Shown piece after piece: positions 1-9,867 of a stretch of 64,000 nt of DNA. The notes beneath the pieces were generated by a model. That model was not told the DNA's origin, did not search any database, and saw nothing but the letters and a program-made list of their open reading frames with translations. Numbering within the stretch: the first letter of the stretch is position 1; every line of letters starts with the position of its first letter. A program made the translations under genes and the position numbers. The DNA lies in NCBI RefSeq assembly GCF_003944795.1, contig NZ_RWBG01000004.1, positions 248,001 through 312,000 of the forward strand, read 5' to 3'. Source of the stretch: Mangrovimonas spongiae (lineage in GTDB: Bacteria; Bacteroidota; Bacteroidia; Flavobacteriales; Flavobacteriaceae).

Positions 1-1435
1 AAAATTTTAACTTACCAAAAATACGTAATAGGTTGCCTAAAGTAAAAGGTGCAGAAAGTGCAATGGCACAAGGGCAAGCAATAATTAACACAGCAGTAAA
101 TACATTTATTGCTTTAGAAGCATCTACAACCAGCCAATATGCTGTGGCAAGTGTAGCAATACTTAAAACAGCTACTGTAAATCGTTTGCTAATAGCATTG
201 GTTAACGATGTAAAACCATCTTCTTTATTTTTATTAAAAATATCGTTGCTCCATAGCTGAGTAAGATAACTTTGCTCGACAGCATTTAAAGCTTCCATTT
301 CTATACTGCCAGCAGTTTGTTTACCACCAGCAAAAAGTTTGTCACCAGATGTTTTTTTAATAGCTTCAGATTCGCCTGTTACAAAACTATAATCAATATT
401 GGCGTTGCCGTTTATAAGAATACCATCAACAGGGATAAGTTCTTCATTTCTTATTAATAAACGATCGCCTTTTTTTATGTCGTAAACCTGAATAGGAATT
501 TCCTTATTGTAATCTATTTTGGTGACAGCAATTGGAAAATACGATTTGTAATCACGCTCAAACGATAAGAAATTATAGGTGCGTTGTTGGAAAAACTTTC
601 CTAAAAGTAGAAAAAAGACTAAGCCTGTTAGGCTGTCGAAAAAGCCCGTGCCAAGATCAAAAACAATTTCAATAGTACTTCTTATAAATAAGACTAAAAT
701 TCCTAAAGCGATAGGAATGTCTATGTTTAATAATTTAGATTTTAGCCCTTTGTAAGCCGAAATAAAATAATCTTGTGCCGCATAAAATACCACAGGTAAG
801 GAGAAGGCAAACATAAGCCATCTAAACACATTTTTATATTGATCTAGCCAAAACTCTTCAACCTCGAAATATTCTGGAAAAGACAGAAACATAACATTGC
901 CAAAAGCAAAACCTGAAACACCTAGTTTGTATATTAATCTGCGATTTACTTTATTTTTTCCTGTATTAAAGTCTTCTAGCGAAATGTAGGGCTCGTAACC
1001 AATTCTATTTAATAGAAGTACAAGTTCTTTAAGCGATATTTCTTTGGATTTGTAAGTAACTCGTAAGGTTTTTTTACCAAAGTTAACTTGAGATGCTGTT
1101 ATGTTAGGGTTGAGTTTATTAAGGTTTTCTAAAATCCAAATACAGGAACTACAATGAATATGAGGTATTGTAAGCGTAACAATTTGATTGTTTCCATCGT
1201 TAAACTCGGTAAGCTTTTCAATAATGTTTTCGTTGGTAAGAAAATCATATTTACCTTGAATGTCTTTAGGTGTTGCTCCTGGCGATTGTTGTAAGTCGTA
1301 GTAACAAGTTAAATCATTTTCAGAGAAAATGTCATAAACTGTTTTACAGCCGTGGCAACAAAAATCTTTGTTGTCAAAAATAATGTGGTCTGTTGTACAG
1401 GAATCGCCACAATGAAAACAAGTAGTTTGCTTCAT
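1..1435 (-). CDS. ccoI: Copper-translocating P-type ATPase, CcoI/FixI type (3' end outside window)
   Basis: About 478 codons from the ATG at 1435; the gene runs off the left edge, so the DKTG phosphorylation site and ATP-binding domain are not visible. The N-terminus carries a cysteine-rich metal-binding domain (CFHCGDSC near residue 6, then FCCHGC), which is typical of the ATPases that supply copper to cbb3 cytochrome oxidase. A heavy-metal-associated domain follows with the motif CSSC near residue 98. Several membrane segments and the actuator domain (VTGESEAI) come next, and the transmembrane metal motif CPC (IIACPCAL) lies near the window edge. It is divergent from a Crp/Fnr regulator, a common pairing in flavobacteria. 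Copper export for oxidase assembly is inferred from family knowledge; the cco structural genes are not in view. Confidence 0.88.
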   Translation of the reverse strand, partial: MKQTTCFHCGDSCTTDHIIFDNKDFCCHGCKTVYDIFSENDLTCYYDLQQSPGATPKDIQGKYDFLTNENIIEKLTEFNDGNNQIVTLTIPHIHCSSCIWILENLNKLNPNITASQVNFGKKTLRVTYKSKEISLKELVLLLNRIGYEPYISLEDFNTGKNKVNRRLIYKLGVSGFAFGNVMFLSFPEYFEVEEFWLDQYKNVFRWLMFAFSLPVVFYAAQDYFISAYKGLKSKLLNIDIPIALGILVLFIRSTIEIVFDLGTGFFDSLTGLVFFLLLGKFFQQRTYNFLSFERDYKSYFPIAVTKIDYNKEIPIQVYDIKKGDRLLIRNEELIPVDGILINGNANIDYSFVTGESEAIKKTSGDKLFAGGKQTAGSIEMEALNAVEQSYLTQLWSNDIFNKNKEDGFTSLTNAISKRFTVAVLSIATLATAYWLVVDASKAINVFTAVLIIACPCAIALSAPFTLGNLLRIFGKLKF

Positions 1436-1469
1436 AATTATTTGCTCATAAATACCTAATGGCAAATTT

Positions 1470-1498
1470 TGTCATATAAGTTAATAAAAAATATGATA
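1470..1498. promoter_or_regulatory. Imperfect inverted repeat between ccoI and the Crp/Fnr gene
   Basis: TGTCATAT at 1470-1477 faces ATATGATA at 1491-1498, with one mismatch between the arms and 13 bases between them. It lies in the 110-bp divergent promoter region. It does not match the classical FNR box TTGAT-N4-ATCAA, so a regulatory role is only a guess. Confidence 0.2.
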
Positions 1499-1545
1499 AT
1501 TGTCAGCTATTAATTATTTTTACACAGCAGGTAATTTGTATAGGT

Positions 1546-2223
1546 ATGAGTAAATGTGAACAATGTATTATTAGACAATTTAATTCTTTAAAAGCCCTTC
1601 ATAAAGAGGATCTTGTAAGGTTGTCGGGATGTAAAACCACGAAAACCATTAAGAAAGGCGAAGTGATTTTTGAAGAAGGCGAAAATGTAAACGGTGTATA
1701 TTGTATTAAGGATGGTGTTTGTAAATTATCTAAATTAAGCACCAATGGAAAAGACCAAATTGTAAAATTGGTTACTAAAGGAGATTTACTAGGACAGCGT
1801 TCTTTAATTTCTGATGATACGACCAATTTAAGCGCTATTGCTGTAAACGATATGGAGGTGTGTTTTATTCCAAAAAGTGAAATTGTTCATGACTTAAAGA
1901 ACAATGTAAACTTTTCTATGGATATGCTTAAAGAAATGGCCGATGATTTAAAACTAGCCGATAATGTGATTGTTGATATGGCACAAAAATCGGTTAAACA
2001 ACGCTTGGCAGAAACCTTATTATATTTACAAGATAATTTTGGAGAAGATGATGAAGGCTTACTTAATATCGTTTTATCCAGAGAAGATTATGCCAATATT
2101 GTTGGAACAGCAACCGAGTCTGCCATTAGAATTTTATCACAATTCAAAAAAGACGGATTAATTTCTACCAAAGGCAAACATGTTAAAATAGAAAATATAA
2201 ACGCTTTAAAGCGTATGGAATAG
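1546..2223 (+). CDS. Crp/Fnr family transcriptional regulator
   Basis: 225 residues: an N-terminal cyclic-nucleotide-like beta-roll (about 20-130), a long dimerisation helix, and a C-terminal winged helix. The recognition helix contains E-S-x-x-R (ATESAIR), the pattern FNR-type regulators use to read TTGAT half sites. Cysteines at residues 4 and 7 (CEQC) and in LSGC near 29 could ligate an iron-sulphur cluster, which would make this an oxygen sensor, but the spacing differs from E. coli FNR. The neighbouring divergent ccoI supports a role in respiratory control. The ATG at 1546 is the first in frame and puts the CxxC at the very N-terminus. Regulator family is confident; oxygen sensing is inference. 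Confidence 0.9.
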   Translation: MSKCEQCIIRQFNSLKALHKEDLVRLSGCKTTKTIKKGEVIFEEGENVNGVYCIKDGVCKLSKLSTNGKDQIVKLVTKGDLLGQRSLISDDTTNLSAIAVNDMEVCFIPKSEIVHDLKNNVNFSMDMLKEMADDLKLADNVIVDMAQKSVKQRLAETLLYLQDNFGEDDEGLLNIVLSREDYANIVGTATESAIRILSQFKKDGLISTKGKHVKIENINALKRME

Positions 2224-2234
2224 AAGACTTCTAT

Positions 2235-3863
2235 TTAAATTTCTTTCTTTTTAACATAAAAATTGTCATCAACAAGAATAGTATTACCTTTTATAGCTGT
2301 GGTTTTCCAGTTGTCCTCAGGATATAGCCATTGTTTTTTATGATCTATTGTAACCTTTATTGGCATATCAAAACCATCTACAATGTTTGTCCAACGATAT
2401 TTTAGGGTGTTATTCTTAATGGTGTACTCTAATGTTGGAATTTTGGTGGTTCTTAAGTATTGATTAAAAAATTCGGTTAAATCAATGTCTGTCTTTTTGC
2501 TTAAGTAATCTTCAATTTGTTGTGTACTAACTGTTTGATGGTAGAAATCTTTATTTAAACCTCGTAAAATAGCTCGCCATGTATCATCATCTTCAACAAG
2601 TTGACGTAAGGTATGTATCATATTAGCACCTTTGCAATACATATCACCAGAGCCTTCTTTGTTAACATTGTAGGGGCCAATTATAGGAATATCGTTTTTA
2701 ATAATTTGTCTTAGACCAATAAGATATTCTGATGCCGCTTTTTTCCCATAATAATATTCTAAAAAGAGACTTTCGGAGTAAGTTGTAAAGCCTTCATGTA
2801 CCCACATATCGGCAATATCTATGTTTGTAATATTGTTCGCAAACCATTCATGACCAGCTTCATGTATAATAAGAAAGTCAAATTTTAATCCCCAGCCAGT
2901 TCCCGATAAATCACGGCCTAAATAGCCATTAAGGTATTTGTTCCCATAAGTAACAGAGCTTTGGTGTTCCATGCCTAAATAAGGGACTTCTACAAGTTTA
3001 AAACTATCTTCGTAAAACGGATATGGCCCAAACCAATGCTCGAAAGCTTCCATCATTTTAGGCGCTTGTTTAAATTGTTGTTTTGCCTTGTCTAAATTAT
3101 AACTTAGCACCCAATAATCCATATCGAGTTTTCCTTTTTCACCTTTGTAAACTTCAGAAAAGTTAGTGTAATCGCCAATATTTATGTTAACGCCATAATT
3201 ATTTATAGGGTTTTTTACGGTCCAATTAAATGTTGTCGTGTTTTTATGTTCAATTTTGCTTTTTAATCTACCATTAGAAACATTGGTTAGCCCTTTAGGA
3301 ACCGTTACACTCATATCCATACTATCAACTTCATCGTACATGTGGTCTTTACAAGGCCACCAAACGCTAGCACCTAAACCTTGATTGGATGTGGCTATAA
3401 AATGATTCCCGTTTTCATCTTTTTTCCAAGAAAATCCACCGTCCCAAGGTGCATTAACAGCTTCTCGAGGTGATCCGTTATAGGTGACTTGAATAGTATT
3501 TATATCGCCTACTTTTTGGTTTTTAATTAAAGTAATAAAGTGGGCGTTGCCTTCATGCTTAATCGGTAATTCTTTGCCATTTTGTATGGCTTGGGTAAGT
3601 TGCATAGGTTCTTGTAAATCTATTTGCATGACCTGATGAGGTGCTAACACTTTATAGGTAATGGTATTTTTTCCTGAAATTGTTTTTTCTTCTGGAAATA
3701 CGTCTACATCTAAATGATAATAAGTTAAATCCCACCATTCTCGTTCTGGTGTTATAGTACCACGAAGTGTGTCTTGTTTTGTGAACGATTTTTTTTCACC
3801 TAATAATTGTGCTTGACTAAAAGAACTAAAAAGTATTACTGAAAGAAAAAGAATGTATTTCAT
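2235..3863 (-). CDS. Secreted M1 family metallopeptidase (aminopeptidase)
   Basis: 542 residues with a signal peptide ending near residue 18 (SFSQAQ). The M1 substrate-recognition motif appears as GMEH at 297-300, where the classical form is GAMEN. The zinc motif is HEAGH at 334-338, with the third ligand E357 in WVHEGF, giving the expected HExxH-x18-E. The N-terminal half is the M1 beta-sandwich domain. The protein is shorter than full-length M1 enzymes (about 850 residues) because it lacks the large C-terminal helical domain. It probably trims peptides in the periplasm or outside the cell. It is followed by the trehalose gene on the same strand with a 15-bp gap, so the two could be cotranscribed, although no functional link is obvious. 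Confidence 0.9.
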   Translation of the reverse strand: MKYILFLSVILFSSFSQAQLLGEKKSFTKQDTLRGTITPEREWWDLTYYHLDVDVFPEEKTISGKNTITYKVLAPHQVMQIDLQEPMQLTQAIQNGKELPIKHEGNAHFITLIKNQKVGDINTIQVTYNGSPREAVNAPWDGGFSWKKDENGNHFIATSNQGLGASVWWPCKDHMYDEVDSMDMSVTVPKGLTNVSNGRLKSKIEHKNTTTFNWTVKNPINNYGVNINIGDYTNFSEVYKGEKGKLDMDYWVLSYNLDKAKQQFKQAPKMMEAFEHWFGPYPFYEDSFKLVEVPYLGMEHQSSVTYGNKYLNGYLGRDLSGTGWGLKFDFLIIHEAGHEWFANNITNIDIADMWVHEGFTTYSESLFLEYYYGKKAASEYLIGLRQIIKNDIPIIGPYNVNKEGSGDMYCKGANMIHTLRQLVEDDDTWRAILRGLNKDFYHQTVSTQQIEDYLSKKTDIDLTEFFNQYLRTTKIPTLEYTIKNNTLKYRWTNIVDGFDMPIKVTIDHKKQWLYPEDNWKTTAIKGNTILVDDNFYVKKKEI

Positions 3864-3878
3864 AAAAATTAAAGGTAT

Positions 3879-6089
3879 TTAGGCATTTACAAATTTACTT
3901 AATAAGTCTCTAACAGCTTCTGTATTTTTAACATAATACTTGGCTTGTGTTTTTTTAAAGCCAACTTTAATGGTGTAAGCTGATTTAGGAAGCTCTTCAA
4001 ACATATACTCATCGGTCCAATCGTCTCCAATAGCAAAGGTAAAATCGTAATCAGATTTTGCCATCCATCTAGAGGCTGCACGTCCTTTATTTACACTACT
4101 ACTTTTTATTTCTATAACCTTGTTGCCTTTTAACACTGTTAAATCGTTATTAGAAATTAAGCTGGTAAGTACCGTATTTAGTTCCATGGTACGAATTTGT
4201 GCTAATTCGGGATCGGCTTTACGATAATGCCAAGCTAGCGAGTATTTTTTCTTTTCAATGAATGTTCCTGGTGTTCTATCTACAAATGTTTCTAAAATAG
4301 GACGAATATTATCCATCCACCCGGTTTTAAGGCGTTCTAGCATATCCCAATCAGATGTTTTCGATTTTAACCACACACCATGGTCTGTAATAAGGTTATA
4401 GTCCTTATGTCCATACCAAGTTTCAAAAGTTTCACGATCTCTTCCGCTTATAATAACCACATCGGTATTTTCAAGTGCATTTAAATTATCTAACAACTTA
4501 AAAAGTTCTTGATCTGGTTTGGCATCTTTTGGGTTGTTTTTAAAACCAGACAGCGTGCCGTCGTAATCTAATAAAAGAAGTTTACGTTTCGATTTTTTAA
4601 AATCTGAGAGCATTTTTGTTTCGTTAGTTCCTGCCATTTTTTCGGCAACTATTACGGCATCTAGTTGTTTTGTGTTGTTAAGCGATTTTAAAAACTCTTC
4701 GGCCCATTTTTCAACACTATATCGTTTTAAGCGTTTTTGAAGTATTTCTAACCTATTTTTTTGCTCGTCAAGAGACATTTCTAGCGCATATTTTACCGTG
4801 TCTGCTATTTCAGCAAAGTTATTGGGGTTTATTAAAAGTGCTTCGTTCATTTCTTTTGAAGCACCAGCCATTTCACTTAAAATAAGCACACCATCTTGAT
4901 TGGTTCTTGTGGCAACATATTCTTTGGCAACCAAATTCATACCGTCTCTAATGGGGGTAATTAAGGCAATATCAGACGAGGTATATAAATCGATAAGATT
5001 CTCAAAAGGCATCGAGCGATAAAAGTACCAAATAGGAGTCCAACTTACGGTGGCAAATTGCCCGTTAATTCGCCCAACAAGCTCGTCGGTTTCTCGTTTT
5101 AGTTTCTGGTATTGTGGTACGTCGGAACGCGACGGAACGGCTAACATAATTAAACGGACTTTTTCTTTAAATTGTGGGTATTTATTTAAAAAATATTCGA
5201 AAGCACGAATGCGGTTAGGAATGCCTTTAGTGTAATCCATTCTATCTATAGAAAGTATCATTTTGGCATCAGATCCAGATTGAATATGATCATCTAACCT
5301 GCGTTGTAATTCGGATTTTTCATTATCTTCTTGATTAGTGTGTTTTAGTGCTGCATTTTCAAATTTTTTGTAGTCTATTCCCATAGGAAAGGAGTCTACC
5401 TTTACAATTCTGTCTAAGTATGAAACCTCATTAAACTTGACATCTAATCTTAAAATACGCTTTACCGAACTTAAAAAATGCCGTTCGTAGTCGTAAGTAT
5501 GAAACCCTATTAAATCCGATCCCAGCATACCGTGCAATAATTCTTCACGCCAAGGAAAGGTTCTAAAAATTTCGTAAGATGGATAGGGAATATGTAAAAA
5601 GAACCCAATTGTAGTATTAGGCTTTTTATCTTTTATAAGCTTTGGTAATAATAATAGTTGGTAATCGTGTACCCAAACGGTATCGCCATCGTTTATATGT
5701 TTTAAAACAACATCGGCAAATTTTTGATTTACCTTTTTATAGGTTTCCCATTGTTCGCTTTCAAAAACAGTATATTCAGAAAAATAATGAAATAAAGGCC
5801 AAAGTGTTTTATTACTAAAACCAAGATAATAGTTATCTATATCGTTTTGAGTAAGTGGTACCGTAGCACACTTTTCTTTTGCAACGGCCTTATTTACTTG
5901 TTCCGTTAGGTTTTCGTTTAATTCCTCTTTGGTAAGTCCAGACCACCCAATCCAAATGCCATTTCCTTCTGCGTGTACAGATTTCATGCCTGTTGCCAAA
6001 CCACCAACACTAGGTTTTATATTAAGGTTATCGTCTTCTAATTTTACTTGTAAAGGCAGTCTGTTTGAAACAATTATGGTTTTATTCAT
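3879..6089 (-). CDS. Bifunctional trehalose-6-phosphate synthase/phosphatase (OtsA-OtsB fusion)
   Basis: 736 residues. Residues 1 to about 470 are a GT20 trehalose-6-phosphate synthase: GGLATG at 29-34, HDYQLLLLP at 141-149, SIDRMDYTKGI near 280-290 and RDGMNLVAKEY near 381-391. Residues from about 500 are a HAD-type trehalose phosphatase with the catalytic DYDGT at 508-512, then ISGRD and GDDWTDE. The protein therefore makes trehalose from UDP-glucose and glucose-6-phosphate in one polypeptide, as in many Bacteroidota and in eukaryotic fusions. Trehalose protects against osmotic and desiccation stress. It is divergent from a GH15 hydrolase gene 78 bp away, a frequent association that suggests coordinated synthesis and turnover. 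Confidence 0.95.
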   Translation of the reverse strand: MNKTIIVSNRLPLQVKLEDDNLNIKPSVGGLATGMKSVHAEGNGIWIGWSGLTKEELNENLTEQVNKAVAKEKCATVPLTQNDIDNYYLGFSNKTLWPLFHYFSEYTVFESEQWETYKKVNQKFADVVLKHINDGDTVWVHDYQLLLLPKLIKDKKPNTTIGFFLHIPYPSYEIFRTFPWREELLHGMLGSDLIGFHTYDYERHFLSSVKRILRLDVKFNEVSYLDRIVKVDSFPMGIDYKKFENAALKHTNQEDNEKSELQRRLDDHIQSGSDAKMILSIDRMDYTKGIPNRIRAFEYFLNKYPQFKEKVRLIMLAVPSRSDVPQYQKLKRETDELVGRINGQFATVSWTPIWYFYRSMPFENLIDLYTSSDIALITPIRDGMNLVAKEYVATRTNQDGVLILSEMAGASKEMNEALLINPNNFAEIADTVKYALEMSLDEQKNRLEILQKRLKRYSVEKWAEEFLKSLNNTKQLDAVIVAEKMAGTNETKMLSDFKKSKRKLLLLDYDGTLSGFKNNPKDAKPDQELFKLLDNLNALENTDVVIISGRDRETFETWYGHKDYNLITDHGVWLKSKTSDWDMLERLKTGWMDNIRPILETFVDRTPGTFIEKKKYSLAWHYRKADPELAQIRTMELNTVLTSLISNNDLTVLKGNKVIEIKSSSVNKGRAASRWMAKSDYDFTFAIGDDWTDEYMFEELPKSAYTIKVGFKKTQAKYYVKNTEAVRDLLSKFVNA

Positions 6090-6167
6090 ATACTATATTT
6101 TGTATTACCGTTTGGATTTTTGTTAATTTAATGAAAATTAATTTCCTAACCCTAAAACTTAAGAAAT

Positions 6168-7970
6168 TTGATAGATAATTTACATTATGGTATTGTTGGT
6201 AATTGCCGAACTTGTGCTTTAGTTTCTAAAACAGGTACGATAGAGTGGGCGTGTTTGCCAGAGTTTGATTCCTCATCGGTTTTTGCAAAAATTTTAGATG
6301 AAGAAAAAGGAGGTAGTTTTGGTTTTATAGTAGATGATACTTATAAAATCTCTCAGTTTTATATAGAAAACACCACGATACTTGTTACTAGATTTAGTCA
6401 TGGTGAAGATGTGTTTGAAGTACACGATTTTATGCCGCGTTACTATAAAGCTAATGGAAGCTATCAAGCACCGCCAGAATTAATTAGATATGTAAAATAT
6501 ATATCGGGAAATCCTAAGTTTAAAATAAACTACTCACCAAAATTAGAGTATGCAAAAGGGGAAACAAATACCTATGTAAAAGATAACTTTATTGTTAGTT
6601 TAACCTATGGCGATAAGTTTGATACAATTTTTCTCTACACTAACTTTGATAAACAAGGTGTTGTAAATGGCGATGAAATCGAGTTAACATCAGACGGCTA
6701 TTTTTTGTTAGGTTATAACGAAAAAGTATTTGAAACAACCGTAGAAAATATCTTTTTAGAACACGAACGTACCAAAGTCTATTGGTTAAATTGGGTAGAT
6801 AGAACCCCAAAATATAATCTTTATAATACCGAAATTATACGAAGCGCTTTAACATTAAAGTTACTTACTTACGATAAATCGGGAGCTGTTTTAGCAGCAG
6901 CAACAACATCTTTGCCAGAAACTATAGGCGAAGTACGTAATTGGGATTATCGTTTTTGTTGGATTAGAGATGCTTCTATGGTTATAAAAGTGGTGTCGCA
7001 ATTAGGGCACAAAAATATAGCTAAACGGTATCTTAATTTTATTATAGACCTTATTCCACACAAGGATGAAAAACTCCAAATTATGTATGGAATTAATAAA
7101 GAAAAGAAATTAACAGAGCACACACTCGATCATTTAAAAGGTTATAAAAATTCTAGCCCGGTACGCGTAGGAAATGCTGCTTATAAACAAAAGCAAAACG
7201 ATATCTATGGTATTTTAATGGATGTCATCCACCAGCAATTCAAGACCTTTACACTCGATGTAGAAAATACAGAAGAACTTTGGACTATTACCAAAGGTAT
7301 TGTTTGGGTTGTAAATAAACACTGGAAAGAAGCCGATAAAGGTATCTGGGAATTTCGAGCAGAAGATAGACACTTTACATTCTCTAAAGTGTTGTGTTGG
7401 GTAGCAGTAGATAAAGCTATAAAAGTAGCCGATCTTTTAGGGAAAACAAGAAAAAGTACTAAATGGAAAAGTCTTGAAAGCGATATAAGAGAAGATATTA
7501 TGGAACATGCCTGGAACGATGAGGTTAAAGCATTTACCCAATCGTATGGCTCTAAAGACTTAGATGCGTCTGTGTTACTCATGGAACCCTATGGTTTTAT
7601 AGATGGACGCGACCCAAAATATATAAGTACGGTTAATGCTATAGAGCGCGAACTTTGTAACGACGGATTATTATATCGTTATAAAAATCAGGATGATTTT
7701 GGGTTGCCATCATCATCGTTTACCATTTGTACGTTTTGGTTTATAAATAGTTTGTATAAAATAGGTGAAGTGCAAAAAGCTAAAGCAATGTTTGATAAAC
7801 TCCTGTCTTACAGTAATCATTTAGGACTGTTTAGCGAGGATATCGATTTTAAAACTAAACGCCTTCTAGGTAATTTTCCTCAAGCATATTCTCATTTAGC
7901 CTTAATAGAAACAGCTATAAATCTTTCTGAGGTTACCAAAGAAGAACGCGTTAAACATAGTATTCGATAA
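6168..7970 (+). CDS. Glycoside hydrolase family 15 protein (glucoamylase/trehalase-like)
   Basis: 600 residues. The N-terminus, (M)IDNLHYGIVGNCRTCALV followed by GTIEWACLPEFDSSSVFAKI, is the classic beginning of cytosolic GH15 enzymes. It supports the TTG start at 6168, because the upstream ATG at 6131 is out of frame. The (alpha/alpha)6 barrel follows from about residue 230, with ETIGEVRNWDYRFCWIRDAS near the first catalytic region and GLPSSSFTICTFWFINSL near the C-terminal catalytic region. No signal peptide is seen. GH15 members hydrolyse alpha-glucans or trehalose. Divergence from the trehalose synthase/phosphatase gene favours trehalose or a related alpha-glucoside, but substrate cannot be settled from sequence. 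Confidence 0.9.
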   Translation: MIDNLHYGIVGNCRTCALVSKTGTIEWACLPEFDSSSVFAKILDEEKGGSFGFIVDDTYKISQFYIENTTILVTRFSHGEDVFEVHDFMPRYYKANGSYQAPPELIRYVKYISGNPKFKINYSPKLEYAKGETNTYVKDNFIVSLTYGDKFDTIFLYTNFDKQGVVNGDEIELTSDGYFLLGYNEKVFETTVENIFLEHERTKVYWLNWVDRTPKYNLYNTEIIRSALTLKLLTYDKSGAVLAAATTSLPETIGEVRNWDYRFCWIRDASMVIKVVSQLGHKNIAKRYLNFIIDLIPHKDEKLQIMYGINKEKKLTEHTLDHLKGYKNSSPVRVGNAAYKQKQNDIYGILMDVIHQQFKTFTLDVENTEELWTITKGIVWVVNKHWKEADKGIWEFRAEDRHFTFSKVLCWVAVDKAIKVADLLGKTRKSTKWKSLESDIREDIMEHAWNDEVKAFTQSYGSKDLDASVLLMEPYGFIDGRDPKYISTVNAIERELCNDGLLYRYKNQDDFGLPSSSFTICTFWFINSLYKIGEVQKAKAMFDKLLSYSNHLGLFSEDIDFKTKRLLGNFPQAYSHLALIETAINLSEVTKEERVKHSIR

Positions 7971-7975
7971 AAAAA

Positions 7976-8007
7976 ACATCCACTTTTAACAATTAAAAAG
8001 TGGATGT
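7976..8007. terminator. Bidirectional terminator between GH15 gene and fadE
   Basis: Perfect 12-bp inverted repeat, ACATCCACTTTT at 7976-7987 and AAAAGTGGATGT at 7996-8007, with an 8-base loop. It lies in the 69-bp gap between two convergent genes and has an A run on its left side (a U run for leftward RNA). Confidence 0.8.
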
Positions 8008-8039
8008 CTAACTATCAAACTAACTAAACTTAAAATTAA

Positions 8040-9842
8040 CTAAAAGCAGTATTTATTTTCTGCTTTAACTTTTTCTGCAATAGTGTTTCGTAAGTCTACT
8101 ACATTAGGGAAATTTGTATATTTTGTAAAACGCTTTAAGCCCATAAGCATCATTTTTTGCTCATCGCCTTCAGAGAAGGAAATAATGCCTTCCATACCGT
8201 TCTTTTTTACCGTTTCTACAGCATTAAATAAATATAATTTTGCCATAGCAATTTGCTCTTTTTGCTTGTCTTCACCAAAACGTTTGGCATTCTTTTCGGT
8301 TCTTAAAATAGCCGATTCAGCCATGTAAATTTCTATCAAGATATTTGAAGCCGCCATCATTAATTGTTGATGTTCTTCTAAGTCTTGACCGTATTTTTGA
8401 ACAGCAGCACCAGCAACCATCAAGAATACTTTTTTAAGTTTGGCAATCATGTCTTTTTCTTCTGTAAACAATTCAGAATAATCTGGAATATCAAAAGAAG
8501 GAATACCCATTAATTCATCTTTTACAGCCATGGCTGGACCTAGTAAATCAACGTGACCTTTCATAGCTTTTTTAACAAGCATACCTACCGAAAGCATGCG
8601 GTTAATTTCGTTAGTACCTTCGTAAATTCTTGCAATACGAGCATCACGCCAAGCAGCTTCCATTGGGGTATCTTCAGAGAAGCCCATACCGCCAAAAATT
8701 TGAATACCTTCATCGGCACAATTTTGAACATCTTCTGAAACAGCTACTTTTAAAATAGAACATTCAATAGCATATTCTTCTACACCTTTTAGTTCGGCTT
8801 CTTGATGGCTATTACCTTCTGCTAAACGAATAGCAATGCGGTCTTCAATATTTTTTGCAGCACGATAACTTGCCGATTCGCCAACATAAGCATTGGTCGC
8901 CATTTCGGCTATTTTTGATTTTATGGCACCAAATTCTGAAATTGGGGTTTTAAACTGTTTACGCTCATTAGCATATTGCACACCTGTTGTGGTAATACGA
9001 CGTTGCGAATCCAGACAAGCTGCAGCTAATTTAATACGTCCCACGTTTAAAGCATTCATAGCAATCTTAAAACCATTACCGCGTTCCGATAACATATTTT
9101 CAACAGGTACTTTGGTGTCGTTAAAGAATACTTGACGTGTAGAACTAGCGCGAATACCTAATTTATGTTCTTCTTCACCTAAAGTAATACCATTTTCAGG
9201 ATTGTTTTCTACAATAAAGCCAGTAATGTATTTATCGTCTTCAATACGCGCAAAAACGATAAACATATTACAGAAACCTGCATTGGAAATCCACATTTTT
9301 TGTCCGTTGATGAGGTAGTGTTTACCATCATCAGATAATTTTGCTGTTGTTTTTCCTGAATTCGCATCGCTACCAGCGCCAGGTTCGGTTAAACAGTATG
9401 CGCCAAACCATTCGCCAGAAGCTAGTTTTGGAACGTATTTTTGTTTTTGCTCTTCGGTACCATAAAGTGTAATAGGCATTGTGCCAATTCCTGTGTGTGC
9501 ACCAAAAGCCGTACTAAACGATCCCGTTCCACTAGAGATATAATCGCATACCAACATGGTTGAAACAAAGCCCATTCCCATGCCGCCATATTCTTCAGGA
9601 ACAGCGACACTTAAAAAGCCCATTTCTCCGGCTTCTCTCATACATTCTTCGGTAAAAGCATAGTCTTTATTTTCAAAACGCTCTCTGTTGGCAATTATTT
9701 TTCGGTCGTTAAATTCAATAACCGAGTCGCGCATCATTTGTTGTTCTTCTGAAAAATCTTCAGGAGTGAATACGTCTTCGCAGTTGGTTTCTTTTACTAA
9801 GAACTGTCCGCCGCGCAAAATATCTTTTTTTTCTGTTTCCAT
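8040..9842 (-). CDS. fadE: Acyl-CoA dehydrogenase of the FadE type (beta-oxidation)
   Basis: 600 residues from the ATG at 9842 (METEKKDILRGGQF). An open frame extends 22 codons further up, but that part (TSQYSILTTKNL) is read from the TATTGAG repeat region and is unlikely to be translated. Family motifs: AYCLTEPGAGSDA (FAD binding), MWISNAG, NVGRIKLAAACLD, and the C-terminal QIFGGMGFSEDTPMEAAWRDARIARIYEGTNEINR, which includes the catalytic glutamate of YEGTNEI. A C-terminal extension of about 170 residues, as in Bacillus FadE, follows. It introduces the first double bond into acyl-CoAs with FAD. It is the last gene of the marR-fadN-fadA-fadE operon. Confidence 0.93.
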   Translation of the reverse strand: METEKKDILRGGQFLVKETNCEDVFTPEDFSEEQQMMRDSVIEFNDRKIIANRERFENKDYAFTEECMREAGEMGFLSVAVPEEYGGMGMGFVSTMLVCDYISSGTGSFSTAFGAHTGIGTMPITLYGTEEQKQKYVPKLASGEWFGAYCLTEPGAGSDANSGKTTAKLSDDGKHYLINGQKMWISNAGFCNMFIVFARIEDDKYITGFIVENNPENGITLGEEEHKLGIRASSTRQVFFNDTKVPVENMLSERGNGFKIAMNALNVGRIKLAAACLDSQRRITTTGVQYANERKQFKTPISEFGAIKSKIAEMATNAYVGESASYRAAKNIEDRIAIRLAEGNSHQEAELKGVEEYAIECSILKVAVSEDVQNCADEGIQIFGGMGFSEDTPMEAAWRDARIARIYEGTNEINRMLSVGMLVKKAMKGHVDLLGPAMAVKDELMGIPSFDIPDYSELFTEEKDMIAKLKKVFLMVAGAAVQKYGQDLEEHQQLMMAASNILIEIYMAESAILRTEKNAKRFGEDKQKEQIAMAKLYLFNAVETVKKNGMEGIISFSEGDEQKMMLMGLKRFTKYTNFPNVVDLRNTIAEKVKAENKYCF

Positions 9843-9867
9843 TATAAATAATAGGTTTTTAGTAGTT

